Shown here piece after piece: positions 9,078-17,481 of a DNA stretch of 64,000 nt. The stretch covers positions 744,001-808,000 of the forward strand of contig JAWPMV010000001.1 in NCBI GenBank assembly GCA_033391075.1. The letters are read 5' to 3'. Every line of letters starts with the position of its first letter. Position 1 is the stretch's first letter. The notes below the pieces were generated by a model. That model saw only the letters and a program-made list of their open reading frames with translations, was not told the DNA's origin and did not search any database. The stretch comes from Bacteroidia bacterium. Its GTDB lineage: Bacteria; Bacteroidota; Bacteroidia; J057. Position numbers and translations under genes: made by a program.

Positions 9078-9855
9078 TATTTTGATTCTTTTGATAGGAA
9101 CGTTCGGCCAGTATTTCTTCTATTCTCATGCTTAGGCTGCCTGTTCTATGGCGGAGGTTATACAACCAAATTCCCAGGCAAATGAAACCGATAAGTCCCG
9201 GATATAGAATAAGTCTTATTTCAGTAGTTATTCCTCCCTTGAATATAAATGACCCTTTTCCTGCAGTAGGATGCAATCCTTCCAGTACTCTGGGTACTAC
9301 AAAGAATAAAGGAATCAAAGTGGAGGCGGCAAAAATATTATAAACAGCAGAAACTTTTGCTCTGGACTCATCTTCAGAAAAGGAAGAACGAAGCAAAAAA
9401 TATGCGGCATAGATCAAGAGGGAAACCAGGGCACAAACCTGTATAGGATCCCATCCCCACCAGGCTGCGAATTCATTTCCGGGGATATTTTCATTCCAGG
9501 TTACGCGGGACCAAACGATGCCCGTAAGCAATCCCAGAATATTGAAAAAAACACCCACGCGGGCAGCTTCTTTTGCTTTTATATCCAGATAAAGAGGATT
9601 GAGATTCGTTTCGGCATCCGGATCAAGGGCCCGCAATAATCGAACGCTATGCCAGACAGATATACCCATCATGACCAGCATGGCAAACCACATGGGGACA
9701 TGATAGAAAATAGCCCTTGAGCTTTGGCCCCAGATGGGATTGTAGGGCATTTCAACCAGCATACCGTATATGATCGCATACAATAACAAGCCTATTGCCA
9801 GGAACTTATAGCTATTTTTTATTATGGGGTTATTTTTCATACTGAGAAGTGGCAA
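9070..9855 (-). CDS. ccmC: Heme export/handling protein CcmC (CcsA-like)
   Basis: A 261-residue, six-span membrane protein. The heme-binding tryptophan-rich motif is present as WWGWDPIQVCALV, with flanking histidines such as in IFYHVPMWF. CcmC presents heme to CcmE at the outer side of the inner membrane. The start at 9855 gives MPLLSMKNNP; the second Met (residue 6, MKNNPII) is an equally good start. It is separated from ccmB by an unusual 476-base repeat-rich gap. Confidence 0.92.
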   Translation of the reverse strand: MPLLSMKNNPIIKNSYKFLAIGLLLYAIIYGMLVEMPYNPIWGQSSRAIFYHVPMWFAMLVMMGISVWHSVRLLRALDPDAETNLNPLYLDIKAKEAARVGVFFNILGLLTGIVWSRVTWNENIPGNEFAAWWGWDPIQVCALVSLLIYAAYFLLRSSFSEDESRAKVSAVYNIFAASTLIPLFFVVPRVLEGLHPTAGKGSFIFKGGITTEIRLILYPGLIGFICLGIWLYNLRHRTGSLSMRIEEILAERSYQKNQNNV

Positions 9856-10331
9856 ATTTGCCGCTTTTGTTCTGTTTTATTGAATTAACAAAGGTAGCCA
9901 TTTTTCTGTTTAGGTTGACTTTGTTTGAGCTTTCTTTTTAGTTGGTTTTTGGTCTTGTTTTCCATCTTTTTCTAAAAAAGATGGAGTCAAAAATCGCAGC
10001 GCCAAGAACCAGCCGCACTCGCCGCCCCATTTCCCGATTGGCGCTGCCGAGCCTGCGGACCAAGGAAGTAGTGGGATGGGTAGGTTCAGAATTCTAATCA
10101 ACTCTAACACCCTAACACCCTAACACGCCAACACTTCCTCTCTATGTGCGCCGGGGCCCCGCTGCTGCATAGGGTGCGGGGGCCGGACTGTGTGTTGGCT
10201 TTGCAGCAGCTTGATTTTTGCTTCTTTTCATTTAAGGAAAAGAAGAAGAGATTAAAAGTTCAACTAAGGAAAAAGAAGAAGAACAAAAACAAAAATCATA
10301 CAGCCTAAACCTAAGCTCGCAAAAGAACATA
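9856..10331. other. Repeat-rich, locally G/C-rich spacer splitting ccmB from ccmC
   Basis: No gene is supported here. It holds a hairpin CCATCTTTTT...AAAAAGATGG (9962-9984), a perfect inverted repeat GCAGCGCCAA / TTGGCGCTGC (9996-10005 / 10038-10047), a CTAACACC tandem repeat (10103-10134) and a G/C-rich stretch at 10148-10190. The composition differs visibly from the flanking genes. It looks like accumulated intergenic repeats inside what is elsewhere one operon. Confidence 0.6.
10103..10134. repeat. Short tandem CTAACAC(C) repeat
   Basis: CTAACACC units of 7-8 bases are repeated three to four times, ending in CCAACAC. A closely similar array is at 56128-56156. Confidence 0.6.
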
Positions 10332-11000
10332 TTAATCTCTCCAAACAAAAGGGAAGAGAATAACAGACAATACCCACAGCACCACACTCATTCCCCCAAT
10401 CATAATCAATTGATCATAGCTATTTTCAATGAGCAGGCCTCCTTCTTTCCCCTCTACCGCATATCGACTCAATCTGATAAGTATGAGCAAAACGGGTACC
10501 AGCAAGGGAAAGCTGAGAACGGCTAAAAGCGTTGCTCGATTTTCTGCTTTGGCTGCTATAGCTGTAACCAGGGTGAGATTGGCGGATAAAGTCGCACATC
10601 CCAGGAGGACTATACTGAGCATCAAGGGCCAGTCCGCGATCTTTATTCCACTCAAAAATCCATAAGAATACAGACAGATCAGAGCAACCAGGCATAGCAG
10701 GATCATATTATAGACGAGCTTGGCTATGATAATCGCTGCAGGATTGGCAAGTGTATATTGATAAAGCAATTGACCCTGCCTTTCTCCCATGAAACTTTTG
10801 GCCACTGCATTGATGGCCACAAAGAGTATAATGATCCAGTAGACGATGTTCCAGGTCAAAGGATTTAGATTTCCTTTGAAGGCCAGAGAAATGACGACTA
10901 CCATGCAAAGAACATAGAGCAAGAGACCATTGAAAGCATACTTTTGCTTCCATTCTATGAGCAATTCCTTGCGGATAAGATTCCTGATTTCTTGCAGCAC
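10332..11000 (-). CDS. ccmB: Heme exporter membrane subunit CcmB
   Basis: A 222-residue protein with six hydrophobic segments and the CcmB layout: an N-terminal amphipathic start (EIRNLIRKELLIEWKQK), a KSFMGERQGQLLYQYTLAN cytoplasmic loop, and a C-terminal span. With CcmA (ATPase) and CcmC it forms the ABC-type complex that releases holo-CcmE. No ccmA lies upstream; instead a divergent histidine kinase gene begins 230 bases away, so the ATPase must be elsewhere or absent. Confidence 0.9.
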   Translation of the reverse strand: MLQEIRNLIRKELLIEWKQKYAFNGLLLYVLCMVVVISLAFKGNLNPLTWNIVYWIIILFVAINAVAKSFMGERQGQLLYQYTLANPAAIIIAKLVYNMILLCLVALICLYSYGFLSGIKIADWPLMLSIVLLGCATLSANLTLVTAIAAKAENRATLLAVLSFPLLVPVLLILIRLSRYAVEGKEGGLLIENSYDQLIMIGGMSVVLWVLSVILFPFVWRD

Positions 11001-11170
11001 GGGACAAAGCTAAGAAAAATCCCTAAGGCTAGCCTACCAATTGTTAAGTCAAAGCTGCCGATTATTCATTTAGCGAGGTTTTTCATCTCAAAATGCCTGA
11101 GTTTGGGGTATAACATAGATGTAAAAAGAATCTTATCCTGTTCCCGAGAGGATCTTTAAGCTTGTGTGTG

Positions 11171-11197
11171 GTCCCAGTGGGGACAGGGTTCTTTTTT
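11171..11197 (+). terminator. Hairpin plus T-run in the leader of the histidine kinase gene
   Basis: GTCCC (11171-11175) pairs with GGGAC (11180-11184), loop AGTG, and a run of six T follows at 11192-11197, only about 30 bases before the ATG at 11229. An upstream CCTGTTCCC (11138-11146) could pair alternatively with GGGGACAGG. The arrangement could serve as an attenuator, but the stem is short. Confidence 0.35.
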
Positions 11198-11228
11198 ATC
11201 CTACGGCATAATGCTAATTTTAAACACA

Positions 11229-14042
11229 ATGAAAACTCCTGGAATAATTTTGATATTTCTGTTCGCCCTTCCCCTAGGGGCTTATTCTCAGGCGCTTCCT
11301 AATCTTGCTGAATTAAGATTGGGAGATAGTTTTGAGGTCGAAGTATTGATTGAAAATAAAAAGGAGCAACTGGGGAAGGGTATAGATATTTTATATACCC
11401 GAACTGAAAAAGAGATTTTCTATTATTTCTTGATGCTTGAAAAGGTCGAGGCTGGTAGTTATCATTTCAGTAGTCAAATCAGAAGATTTCGATCCCGATA
11501 TGATCTGGTATACACCTCAGAGCGGGACAAAAAAAGGGACGAACACAGAAGTTTTGATTCAGATTTTGATATACCGGGATACCCAGATCGAAAAGAGCTC
11601 GATTTTTTAAATCAGTCTTTCACGCTAATCGTTACTCCAGAGAAATTTACCCACCGAATAGTCTTTAAGGAAGAAAATAGAGCTGGGAGAAGCTATGTTT
11701 CCACTGTACTCAATCCCATGGGAATCCCTAATCATGTAAATGCCTTATTCTTTGTCAACAGCCAACCGGTCAACGATGGAAATATTTCAGCTAGAATCAT
11801 TCCTCCAAAGACTTTCCGGAAAGTTTACCTCTCAGGGCAGATTTCACAGCCCCTAAGTCAGAAGCTTCATTTTTCCGCTAATCAGGGCTTTGGAGCGCCG
11901 GCTAAACTTTCAGCTTTTGATAAAGAAGTTATGCTGAATGATGAGGGAAAATTTACCGTAGAATACGAGATCAATGAGGCGAGATTTATATACCTGTTTC
12001 ATTTTGATCAGGAGAATAAAGGCTTTGGGAATGATAAACAAGTTTCCTTTCCAATATATATAGAGCCTGGGGATGAAGTAGAACTTTTCCTGAATACTGT
12101 TCAACCGGATAGTCTGTCCTTTAAGGGGCAAAATTCAGCCAAGTACAGGAGCTTTCACCAATTCGCAATGGCATTTTTGGGTACAAATGCGGATTCCTGG
12201 CAAAGAATTGTTCCGTTTACCTCTCCGAATTACCGCTTCGATAATATGGGAAGGATAAAAAGCTCTCCCATAGACCTGAATTATGAAACCAGGCGCTACA
12301 ATGAAATCCTGAGATATCTTGAGGGAGAAAAATCGGCAATGGGAGAATCTTTGTACCAAAGATTAAAAGCAGAAACGGTGTTTTCTTTCGCCAGAAAAAA
12401 ATTGGCTTCAAAAAACGGCTCTCTACCGGGATTAGAGCTTGATGATCTAAATATCGAAGGCTTAAGTCTTTCGGGAGAAAGGGATCATCACCTCGATAAG
12501 TTTGGGCTTGATTTGGCATCTGTGATCAGCTCTCAATCTTATTCAGATTTCTTGAAAGATCATTTATACGCCAATATGCAATTGTTGCATAGCAAAGACA
12601 TTGTCCAACTTCCAGGAAGGATGCAGTCCTATCACTTTGTACGCTTTGCCTATCGGGACTTCGCTTTGCTTAGTTTAATGAAAAAGATCATTCTGGATGA
12701 CCTAAAGGTCTATGAAAACTCCCTGGGCTTTTCCTTAAATTCTACCCATACCAATAAGCCTGAACTGGCCTTGATTATACAGGATTTTTTATCCATTTGT
12801 AATTATCAACCCTATGTGGATGAGGTGAAAAATGAACTAGGCCGAATTGAAGGATTGCAAAAAGGCAATGAAGCTCCAGATATGCATCTTGACAAGGATA
12901 AAAGGCTTTCAGATTATTTGGGAGAAAAAATCATCTTGATATTATTCCGGAAAATGGAGGATCCTGCGATTCAGGAATTTAAAGCTTTACAAAAGCAATA
13001 TCCAGAATTGAAGTTCATCTTTGTAAATACCAATCCTTTTAAGAAGAAGTTTGAAGACGAAAGGAAGGACAAGGCTTTTCCGACTGAGCTTTATCATTCC
13101 CCTGGCTATGGTTATAGTGAGGAAAGGCCCTACCTATACTCGGGATTTAGGAATTTTGTGCACTATATGATTGATCAAGATGGGAAACTCTGGGGATCTG
13201 CCTCTTCTATTGTCAATTTTGATGTATTTGAACATGAAATAGGTGCTTTAGACCTTTATCAGCCCAATGGCTTAATTCAATTCTACGAAAGACGAAAAAA
13301 GACTCTTATCCAGGCATTCTGGTGGATATCTGGAATTTTCAACTTATACCTGATCTATTTTTTGTTTTACCTTAGGCCCAAACGAAAAAGAGAGATCATG
13401 CATAGAGAACGGATCGAAACGGAACTAAGAGCCATTCGATCTCAGATGAATCCCCATTTTCTTTTCAATTCACTCAGCTCTGTCCAAAACCTCATCAATC
13501 AGGCAGATCCCGAACGTGCCAATTATTATTTGAGTCGTTTTTCTCAATTGGTTCGGAAAGTACTCAATCATTCTGAGCAGGCCATGGTTCCTTTGGCAGA
13601 TGAATTGAAAGTGGTGGATCTCTATTGCGAACTGGAAGCCCTACGGTTCAAGTTTGAATACCAAATTGAGACCGATCCCTCGATAGATGTCCAATTGACA
13701 GAAGTGCCGAGTATGTTGATCCAGCCTTATGTGGAAAATGCGGTGCGCCATGGAATCGCGATGCAGGGAGGATCCGGAATGATCCGCATTCTTGTGAAAG
13801 AGGAAGCTGGATTTATACGAGTTGAAATTGAGGACAATGGAATGGGTATACGCAAGCATATGCAGGAAGTGGCTGGAAAAAAAGAGAAATCTGGTTTTGG
13901 TTTACGTTTGTCGGAGGAAAGGATTGAAAAGATCAATGAGCGATATAAATTGAATATCGTAGTAGCCATCTATGACCGGAGAGATGATGCTGAGGTCAGT
14001 CATGGAACCCGAGTTGTTATAAAAATCCCTCAAGAAGTATGA
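11229..14042 (+). CDS. LytS-type sensor histidine kinase with extracytoplasmic TlpA/DUF4369-like sensor region
   Basis: A 937-residue protein from the ATG at 11229; a GTG start at 11166 would add 21 residues ahead of the signal peptide and is unlikely. A signal peptide ends at about residue 21 (GAYSQ). Residues about 200-320 resemble the DUF4369-type beta domain found before TlpA thioredoxins, and about 547-670 resemble a thioredoxin fold (APDMHLD...LGEKIILILF) but with no CxxC. A membrane span follows near 692-714. The cytoplasmic part has the His_kinase H-box MNPHFLFNS (His near 741), an N-box YVENAVRHGI and a G-box EDNGMGI. It overlaps the response regulator gene by 4 bases. Confidence 0.88.
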   Translation: MKTPGIILIFLFALPLGAYSQALPNLAELRLGDSFEVEVLIENKKEQLGKGIDILYTRTEKEIFYYFLMLEKVEAGSYHFSSQIRRFRSRYDLVYTSERDKKRDEHRSFDSDFDIPGYPDRKELDFLNQSFTLIVTPEKFTHRIVFKEENRAGRSYVSTVLNPMGIPNHVNALFFVNSQPVNDGNISARIIPPKTFRKVYLSGQISQPLSQKLHFSANQGFGAPAKLSAFDKEVMLNDEGKFTVEYEINEARFIYLFHFDQENKGFGNDKQVSFPIYIEPGDEVELFLNTVQPDSLSFKGQNSAKYRSFHQFAMAFLGTNADSWQRIVPFTSPNYRFDNMGRIKSSPIDLNYETRRYNEILRYLEGEKSAMGESLYQRLKAETVFSFARKKLASKNGSLPGLELDDLNIEGLSLSGERDHHLDKFGLDLASVISSQSYSDFLKDHLYANMQLLHSKDIVQLPGRMQSYHFVRFAYRDFALLSLMKKIILDDLKVYENSLGFSLNSTHTNKPELALIIQDFLSICNYQPYVDEVKNELGRIEGLQKGNEAPDMHLDKDKRLSDYLGEKIILILFRKMEDPAIQEFKALQKQYPELKFIFVNTNPFKKKFEDERKDKAFPTELYHSPGYGYSEERPYLYSGFRNFVHYMIDQDGKLWGSASSIVNFDVFEHEIGALDLYQPNGLIQFYERRKKTLIQAFWWISGIFNLYLIYFLFYLRPKRKREIMHRERIETELRAIRSQMNPHFLFNSLSSVQNLINQADPERANYYLSRFSQLVRKVLNHSEQAMVPLADELKVVDLYCELEALRFKFEYQIETDPSIDVQLTEVPSMLIQPYVENAVRHGIAMQGGSGMIRILVKEEAGFIRVEIEDNGMGIRKHMQEVAGKKEKSGFGLRLSEERIEKINERYKLNIVVAIYDRRDDAEVSHGTRVVIKIPQEV

Positions 14043-14785
14043 GTGCGAGCATTCGATCCATTTTAATAGATGATGAGGCTGGAAATCGTGCCAATCTACG
14101 CAGCCTGCTTGAATCTTACTGCCCTCAGGTGGAGGTCATCGGAGAAGCTGATTCTGCCATTGCTGCCATGGATCTCATTCATCAGCTCAAACCTCAACTC
14201 ATATTTCTGGATATAGAAATGCCCAATGGCAATGGTTTCGATCTCCTCAATAAACTGGATCGCATCGATTTTGAAGTCATATTTGTTACTGCATTTGACC
14301 AATATGCCCTCAAAGCCATCAAATTCTGTGCATTGGATTATATCCTGAAGCCCATCGATATCCTCGACCTGAAAGCAGCCGTTCAAAAGGCGGAAACTCG
14401 CCTCCTTGAGCATGAACATTCAGAAGCCTGGCAGGTTTTTCAGGAAAACCAGAAAAGCCAAAGTAATCCCAAGATTGCCTTACCTACAGGCAATCAGGTA
14501 GACTATGTTCCCATAGCCGAAATCATTCGATGCAGAGGAGAAGGGAATTACACCCATTTCTATATAAAAAATGGGAAGAACCTCATGGTTTCCAAAACCC
14601 TCAAAGAATTTGAGGATCTACTCAAAGAGCATCGCTTTCTCCGTGTCCATCAATCTCACCTGATCAATGTCCGATATGTGAAAAGCTATATCAAAAGTGA
14701 AGGAGGCTTTTTGAAAATGGAAGATCAATCGGAGATTCCGATATCGAGGCAGAGGAAGGAGTATGTCTTAGGGAAGCTGAAATGA
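14039..14785 (+). CDS. LytTR family response regulator
   Basis: A 248-residue protein with an N-terminal receiver domain (about 1-125): acidic pair in LIDDEAG, phospho-acceptor aspartate in IFLDIEMP near residue 59, and conserved KP in DYILKPID. The C-terminal LytTR DNA-binding domain (about 145-248) has the typical IRCRGEGNYTHFY and FLRVHQSHLINVRYVKSY segments. It starts at the ATGA overlap with the histidine kinase gene, so the two are a cognate pair made from one mRNA. Targets are unknown. Confidence 0.95.
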   Translation: MSASIRSILIDDEAGNRANLRSLLESYCPQVEVIGEADSAIAAMDLIHQLKPQLIFLDIEMPNGNGFDLLNKLDRIDFEVIFVTAFDQYALKAIKFCALDYILKPIDILDLKAAVQKAETRLLEHEHSEAWQVFQENQKSQSNPKIALPTGNQVDYVPIAEIIRCRGEGNYTHFYIKNGKNLMVSKTLKEFEDLLKEHRFLRVHQSHLINVRYVKSYIKSEGGFLKMEDQSEIPISRQRKEYVLGKLK

Positions 14786-14786
14786 G

Positions 14787-14863
14787 AGGTGTTCAAGTAT
14801 TCTGGTATTCTCGTGTTCACGTTTCAACAATTTGAGACCAGAACACAAGAACACCTGAACACA
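14787..14863. repeat. Inverted array of GTGTTC/GAACAC-type short repeats
   Basis: The left half (14787-14818) is a loose tandem of G(T/A)(A/G)TTC(T/A) units and the right half (14836-14863) carries the complementary GAACACAAGAACACC units, so the region can fold on itself. It lies between the convergent regulator and pruA genes and may act as a transcription end, though no T-run is present. Confidence 0.5.
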
Positions 14864-14880
14864 AGAAAACTTGCAGTTAA

Positions 14881-16512
14881 TTATTCTTCCCCCAAAAATG
14901 GATACTTATAATCCTTGGCAGGAACGAATGTTTCTTTGATCGTACGAGGAGATACCCAGCGAAGCAAGTTCATATAAGAACCGGCTTTATCATTGGTTCC
15001 AGAGGCACGGCCCCCACCGAAAGGCTGCTGTCCTACGACTGCGCCAGTCGGCTTGTCATTGATATAGAAGTTCCCGGCAGTATGTTGAAGCCTGCGGGCA
15101 GTTCTGTCAATGGCAATGCGATCTTGCGCAAATATGGCTCCGGTCAGGGCATAAGGACTGGTGGAGTCCAGGATGTCCAGGGTAGCTTCGAAATCAGCAT
15201 CTTCATACTTATATACCGTAACTACCGGTCCGAAAATCTCCTCACACATGGTCAGGAATTTGGGTTCTTTAGCCAGTACAACTGTAGGTTGGATGAAGTA
15301 TCCCTTGGATTTGTCATAGCCTCCTCCAATGACGACTTCAGCATCTGGAGAAGCTTTTACCTGATCGATGTATCCGGAGATTTTGTCAAAAGCTCTTTCA
15401 TCGATAACCGCATTGATGAAGTTGCGGAAATCTTTGGGGTCCCCCATTTTGAAGCTGGACACTTCGGTTTCTACCTTATTGATAATTTGATCATATAAGG
15501 AAGCTGGGATATACACACGGGAAGCGGCAGAACATTTTTGTCCCTGGAATTCGAAAGCTCCACGAGAAATGGCAGTAGCAGCTGCTTCTGCATCCGCACT
15601 GGGATGGATCATGATATAATCCTTTCCACCGGTTTCTCCTACGATGCGAGGATAGCTTTTATAGGTAGCGATATTCGCACCAATGGTTTTCCAAAGATGC
15701 TGAAATACACCTGTGGAACCGGTAAAATGCAGACCTGCAAATTCAGGATGATTGAAAACAACCTCTCCAGCTTCCGGGCCATCGGTGTAGACAAGGTTGA
15801 TCACTCCATCGGGCAATCCTGCTTCGCGAAACAATTGCATCAGCATGTCGGCAGAATAGATTTGGCTGTCAGCAGGCTTCCAGACACACACATTACCCAT
15901 CAAAGCAGCAGCTGCGGGGAGGTTGGCGGCAATGGAAGTAAAGTTGAAAGGCGTAATACAGAATACAAAGCCTTCGAGGGCACGGTATTCAAGTCTGTTC
16001 CACATGCCAGGATTAGATCCGGGCTGATCAGCATAGATTTGCTGCATGTAGGCCACATTGAAACGGAAAAAATCCGCTAATTCGGCTACAGCATCAATTT
16101 CTGCCTGGTAGATATTTTTAGACTGCGCCAACATCGTGGCAGCATTCATTTTCGCTCTGAAAGGGCCACTGAGAAGGTCGGCAGCTTTGAGAAAAACAGA
16201 AGCTCTGTGTTCCCAACTGGTATTTTCCCAGTCCTTTTTCGCAGCCAAGGCAGCATCTATGGCTTGCTTTACATGGCTGGCATTTCCTCTCGAATAATGC
16301 CCGATAACTTTTTGATGATCATGAGGCGGGCTCAAAGGATGCTTATCATCCGTTCTGACCTCTTTACCTCCGATAAACATAGGGATATCTCTAACCTGTC
16401 CGGAAAGTTCTGCCAGGACTTTTTTAACCTCGGCTTTCTCAGGACTGCCTGGAGCATAGCTCAAAACGGGCTCATTCTTGGGAAGGGGGACGTTGAAAAA
16501 TGCTTTTTGCAT
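14881..16512 (-). CDS. pruA: L-glutamate gamma-semialdehyde (1-pyrroline-5-carboxylate) dehydrogenase
   Basis: A 543-residue aldehyde dehydrogenase of the mitochondrial/Bacteroidota P5CDH type. Seen are the N-terminal PLPKNEPVLSYAPGSPE segment, the FNFTSIAANLPAAAALMG cofactor region, GSTGVF, the glutamate in GETGGKDY and the nucleophile cysteine in FQGQKCSAASR. The C-terminus has QQPFGGGRASGTNDKAG. It oxidises glutamate semialdehyde to glutamate with NAD+, the second step of proline breakdown; a proline dehydrogenase is not in the window. A TATATTTG -7 box lies on the minus strand at 16562-16569. Confidence 0.95.
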   Translation of the reverse strand: MQKAFFNVPLPKNEPVLSYAPGSPEKAEVKKVLAELSGQVRDIPMFIGGKEVRTDDKHPLSPPHDHQKVIGHYSRGNASHVKQAIDAALAAKKDWENTSWEHRASVFLKAADLLSGPFRAKMNAATMLAQSKNIYQAEIDAVAELADFFRFNVAYMQQIYADQPGSNPGMWNRLEYRALEGFVFCITPFNFTSIAANLPAAAALMGNVCVWKPADSQIYSADMLMQLFREAGLPDGVINLVYTDGPEAGEVVFNHPEFAGLHFTGSTGVFQHLWKTIGANIATYKSYPRIVGETGGKDYIMIHPSADAEAAATAISRGAFEFQGQKCSAASRVYIPASLYDQIINKVETEVSSFKMGDPKDFRNFINAVIDERAFDKISGYIDQVKASPDAEVVIGGGYDKSKGYFIQPTVVLAKEPKFLTMCEEIFGPVVTVYKYEDADFEATLDILDSTSPYALTGAIFAQDRIAIDRTARRLQHTAGNFYINDKPTGAVVGQQPFGGGRASGTNDKAGSYMNLLRWVSPRTIKETFVPAKDYKYPFLGEE

Positions 16513-16561
16513 GTATTTGGTTTGTAGTCTATTTGAAGAAGTATAGGCTTGTTTCAGCCTG

Positions 16562-16569
16562 CAAATATA
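16562..16569 (-). promoter_or_regulatory. Candidate -7 box for pruA
   Basis: TATATTTG on the minus strand, 49 bases upstream of the pruA ATG, matches TAnnTTTG. No clear TTG -33 element is seen at the right distance, so support is modest. Confidence 0.35.
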
Positions 16570-16632
16570 CAGGGAAATTTGGGGAAAAACATGTCTTCCC
16601 GAAGACTACTTAAACACAGTAGGAATTGAAGC

Positions 16633-17463
16633 TTATTTAGTTCGAGCTAGCCTGAATCCCAGACCTTCTCCTACATAATCGGCTAAAAAGCCCCTTCTAT
16701 AAGAGACCCTCGAAGTGGGGGTGCCACTAAAAAATCCTCCCCCTTTGATTACTACTGAACTGCTATCCGGATGTACCCAGACTGAGCCATCTGATGGCGC
16801 TCCTTTAAAAGAATAGTGAAAATTATCCTGACAATATTCAAAAACATTGCCGGTCATGTCATACAGCCCAAAACTGTTTGGATTAAATTTCCCCACAGGC
16901 GCCAGGCGAGAATAACCATCTTTGTAGCCATTAAAAAAATGCTGATCGGCAAATAGTTTCTCTGTATCTGTTCCGGAAACATTTCCACCATTTTTTCCTT
17001 TGGGACCCAGGGATCCCCAACTAAATAAAGTGTGTCTCCTCCCGTTGCCTGCAGCGTATTCCCACTCTGCCTCAGTAGGTAATCGATATTGATAGATTGA
17101 GTTTCTATTAAGAAGGGTGATAAATAACTGGACCTCTTCCCAGCTTATATTATCAATCGGGCAGGATAGACAATCCGCAGAAGTTTGGGGAGAGACCTCC
17201 ATCACTCGCGTCCATAATGCTCGCGTTACCTCATATTTCCCTAAATAAAAATCGGGAACTTCTACCCGATGAGCCGGCAATTCAGCATGATAATAGGGAG
17301 TTGAACTGCCCATCATAAAACTACCTCCTTTGATAAAGGCCATTTCTAAGCCTAAAGGATCTGAATAAGAGAGTTCTGCCTCCGGGAGCTTATCGTCCAG
17401 GAAAAATGAATGAAACAGGAAATGAATTCCAATCAATAATAGGTGGATGAATTGTGTCAGCAT
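16633..17463 (-). CDS. SUMF1/FGE-domain protein lacking the catalytic cysteines
   Basis: A 276-residue protein with a hydrophobic N-terminus (signal peptide or anchor) followed by a full FGE-sulfatase fold: MAFIKGGSFMMGSS, HRVEVPDFYLGKYEVT, RLPTEAEWEYAAGNG, YDMTGNVFEYC and a final GFRLART. Genuine formylglycine-generating enzymes carry two cysteines in the C-terminal RGGSY...CHRSYC region; here the matching segment is KGGGFFSGTPTSRVSYRR, with none. It is therefore probably not a sulfatase-activating oxidase but a member of the broad structural or accessory SUMF1 family. It follows the MCE gene by 18 bases and is likely co-transcribed. Confidence 0.85.
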   Translation of the reverse strand: MLTQFIHLLLIGIHFLFHSFFLDDKLPEAELSYSDPLGLEMAFIKGGSFMMGSSTPYYHAELPAHRVEVPDFYLGKYEVTRALWTRVMEVSPQTSADCLSCPIDNISWEEVQLFITLLNRNSIYQYRLPTEAEWEYAAGNGRRHTLFSWGSLGPKGKNGGNVSGTDTEKLFADQHFFNGYKDGYSRLAPVGKFNPNSFGLYDMTGNVFEYCQDNFHYSFKGAPSDGSVWVHPDSSSVVIKGGGFFSGTPTSRVSYRRGFLADYVGEGLGFRLARTK

Positions 17464-17481
17464 GGAATTATTATAGGAATA

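Noticed and set aside
9910-10110. 66-codon frame in the ccmB-ccmC gap
   Set aside because: Lies over inverted repeats and has no protein-like pattern.
10103-10134. CTAACACC array as a CRISPR
   Set aside because: Units are 7-8 bases with no spacers and no cas genes nearby.
11166-11228. GTG start of the histidine kinase at 11166
   Set aside because: It would place 21 residues before a well-formed signal peptide beginning at ATG 11229.
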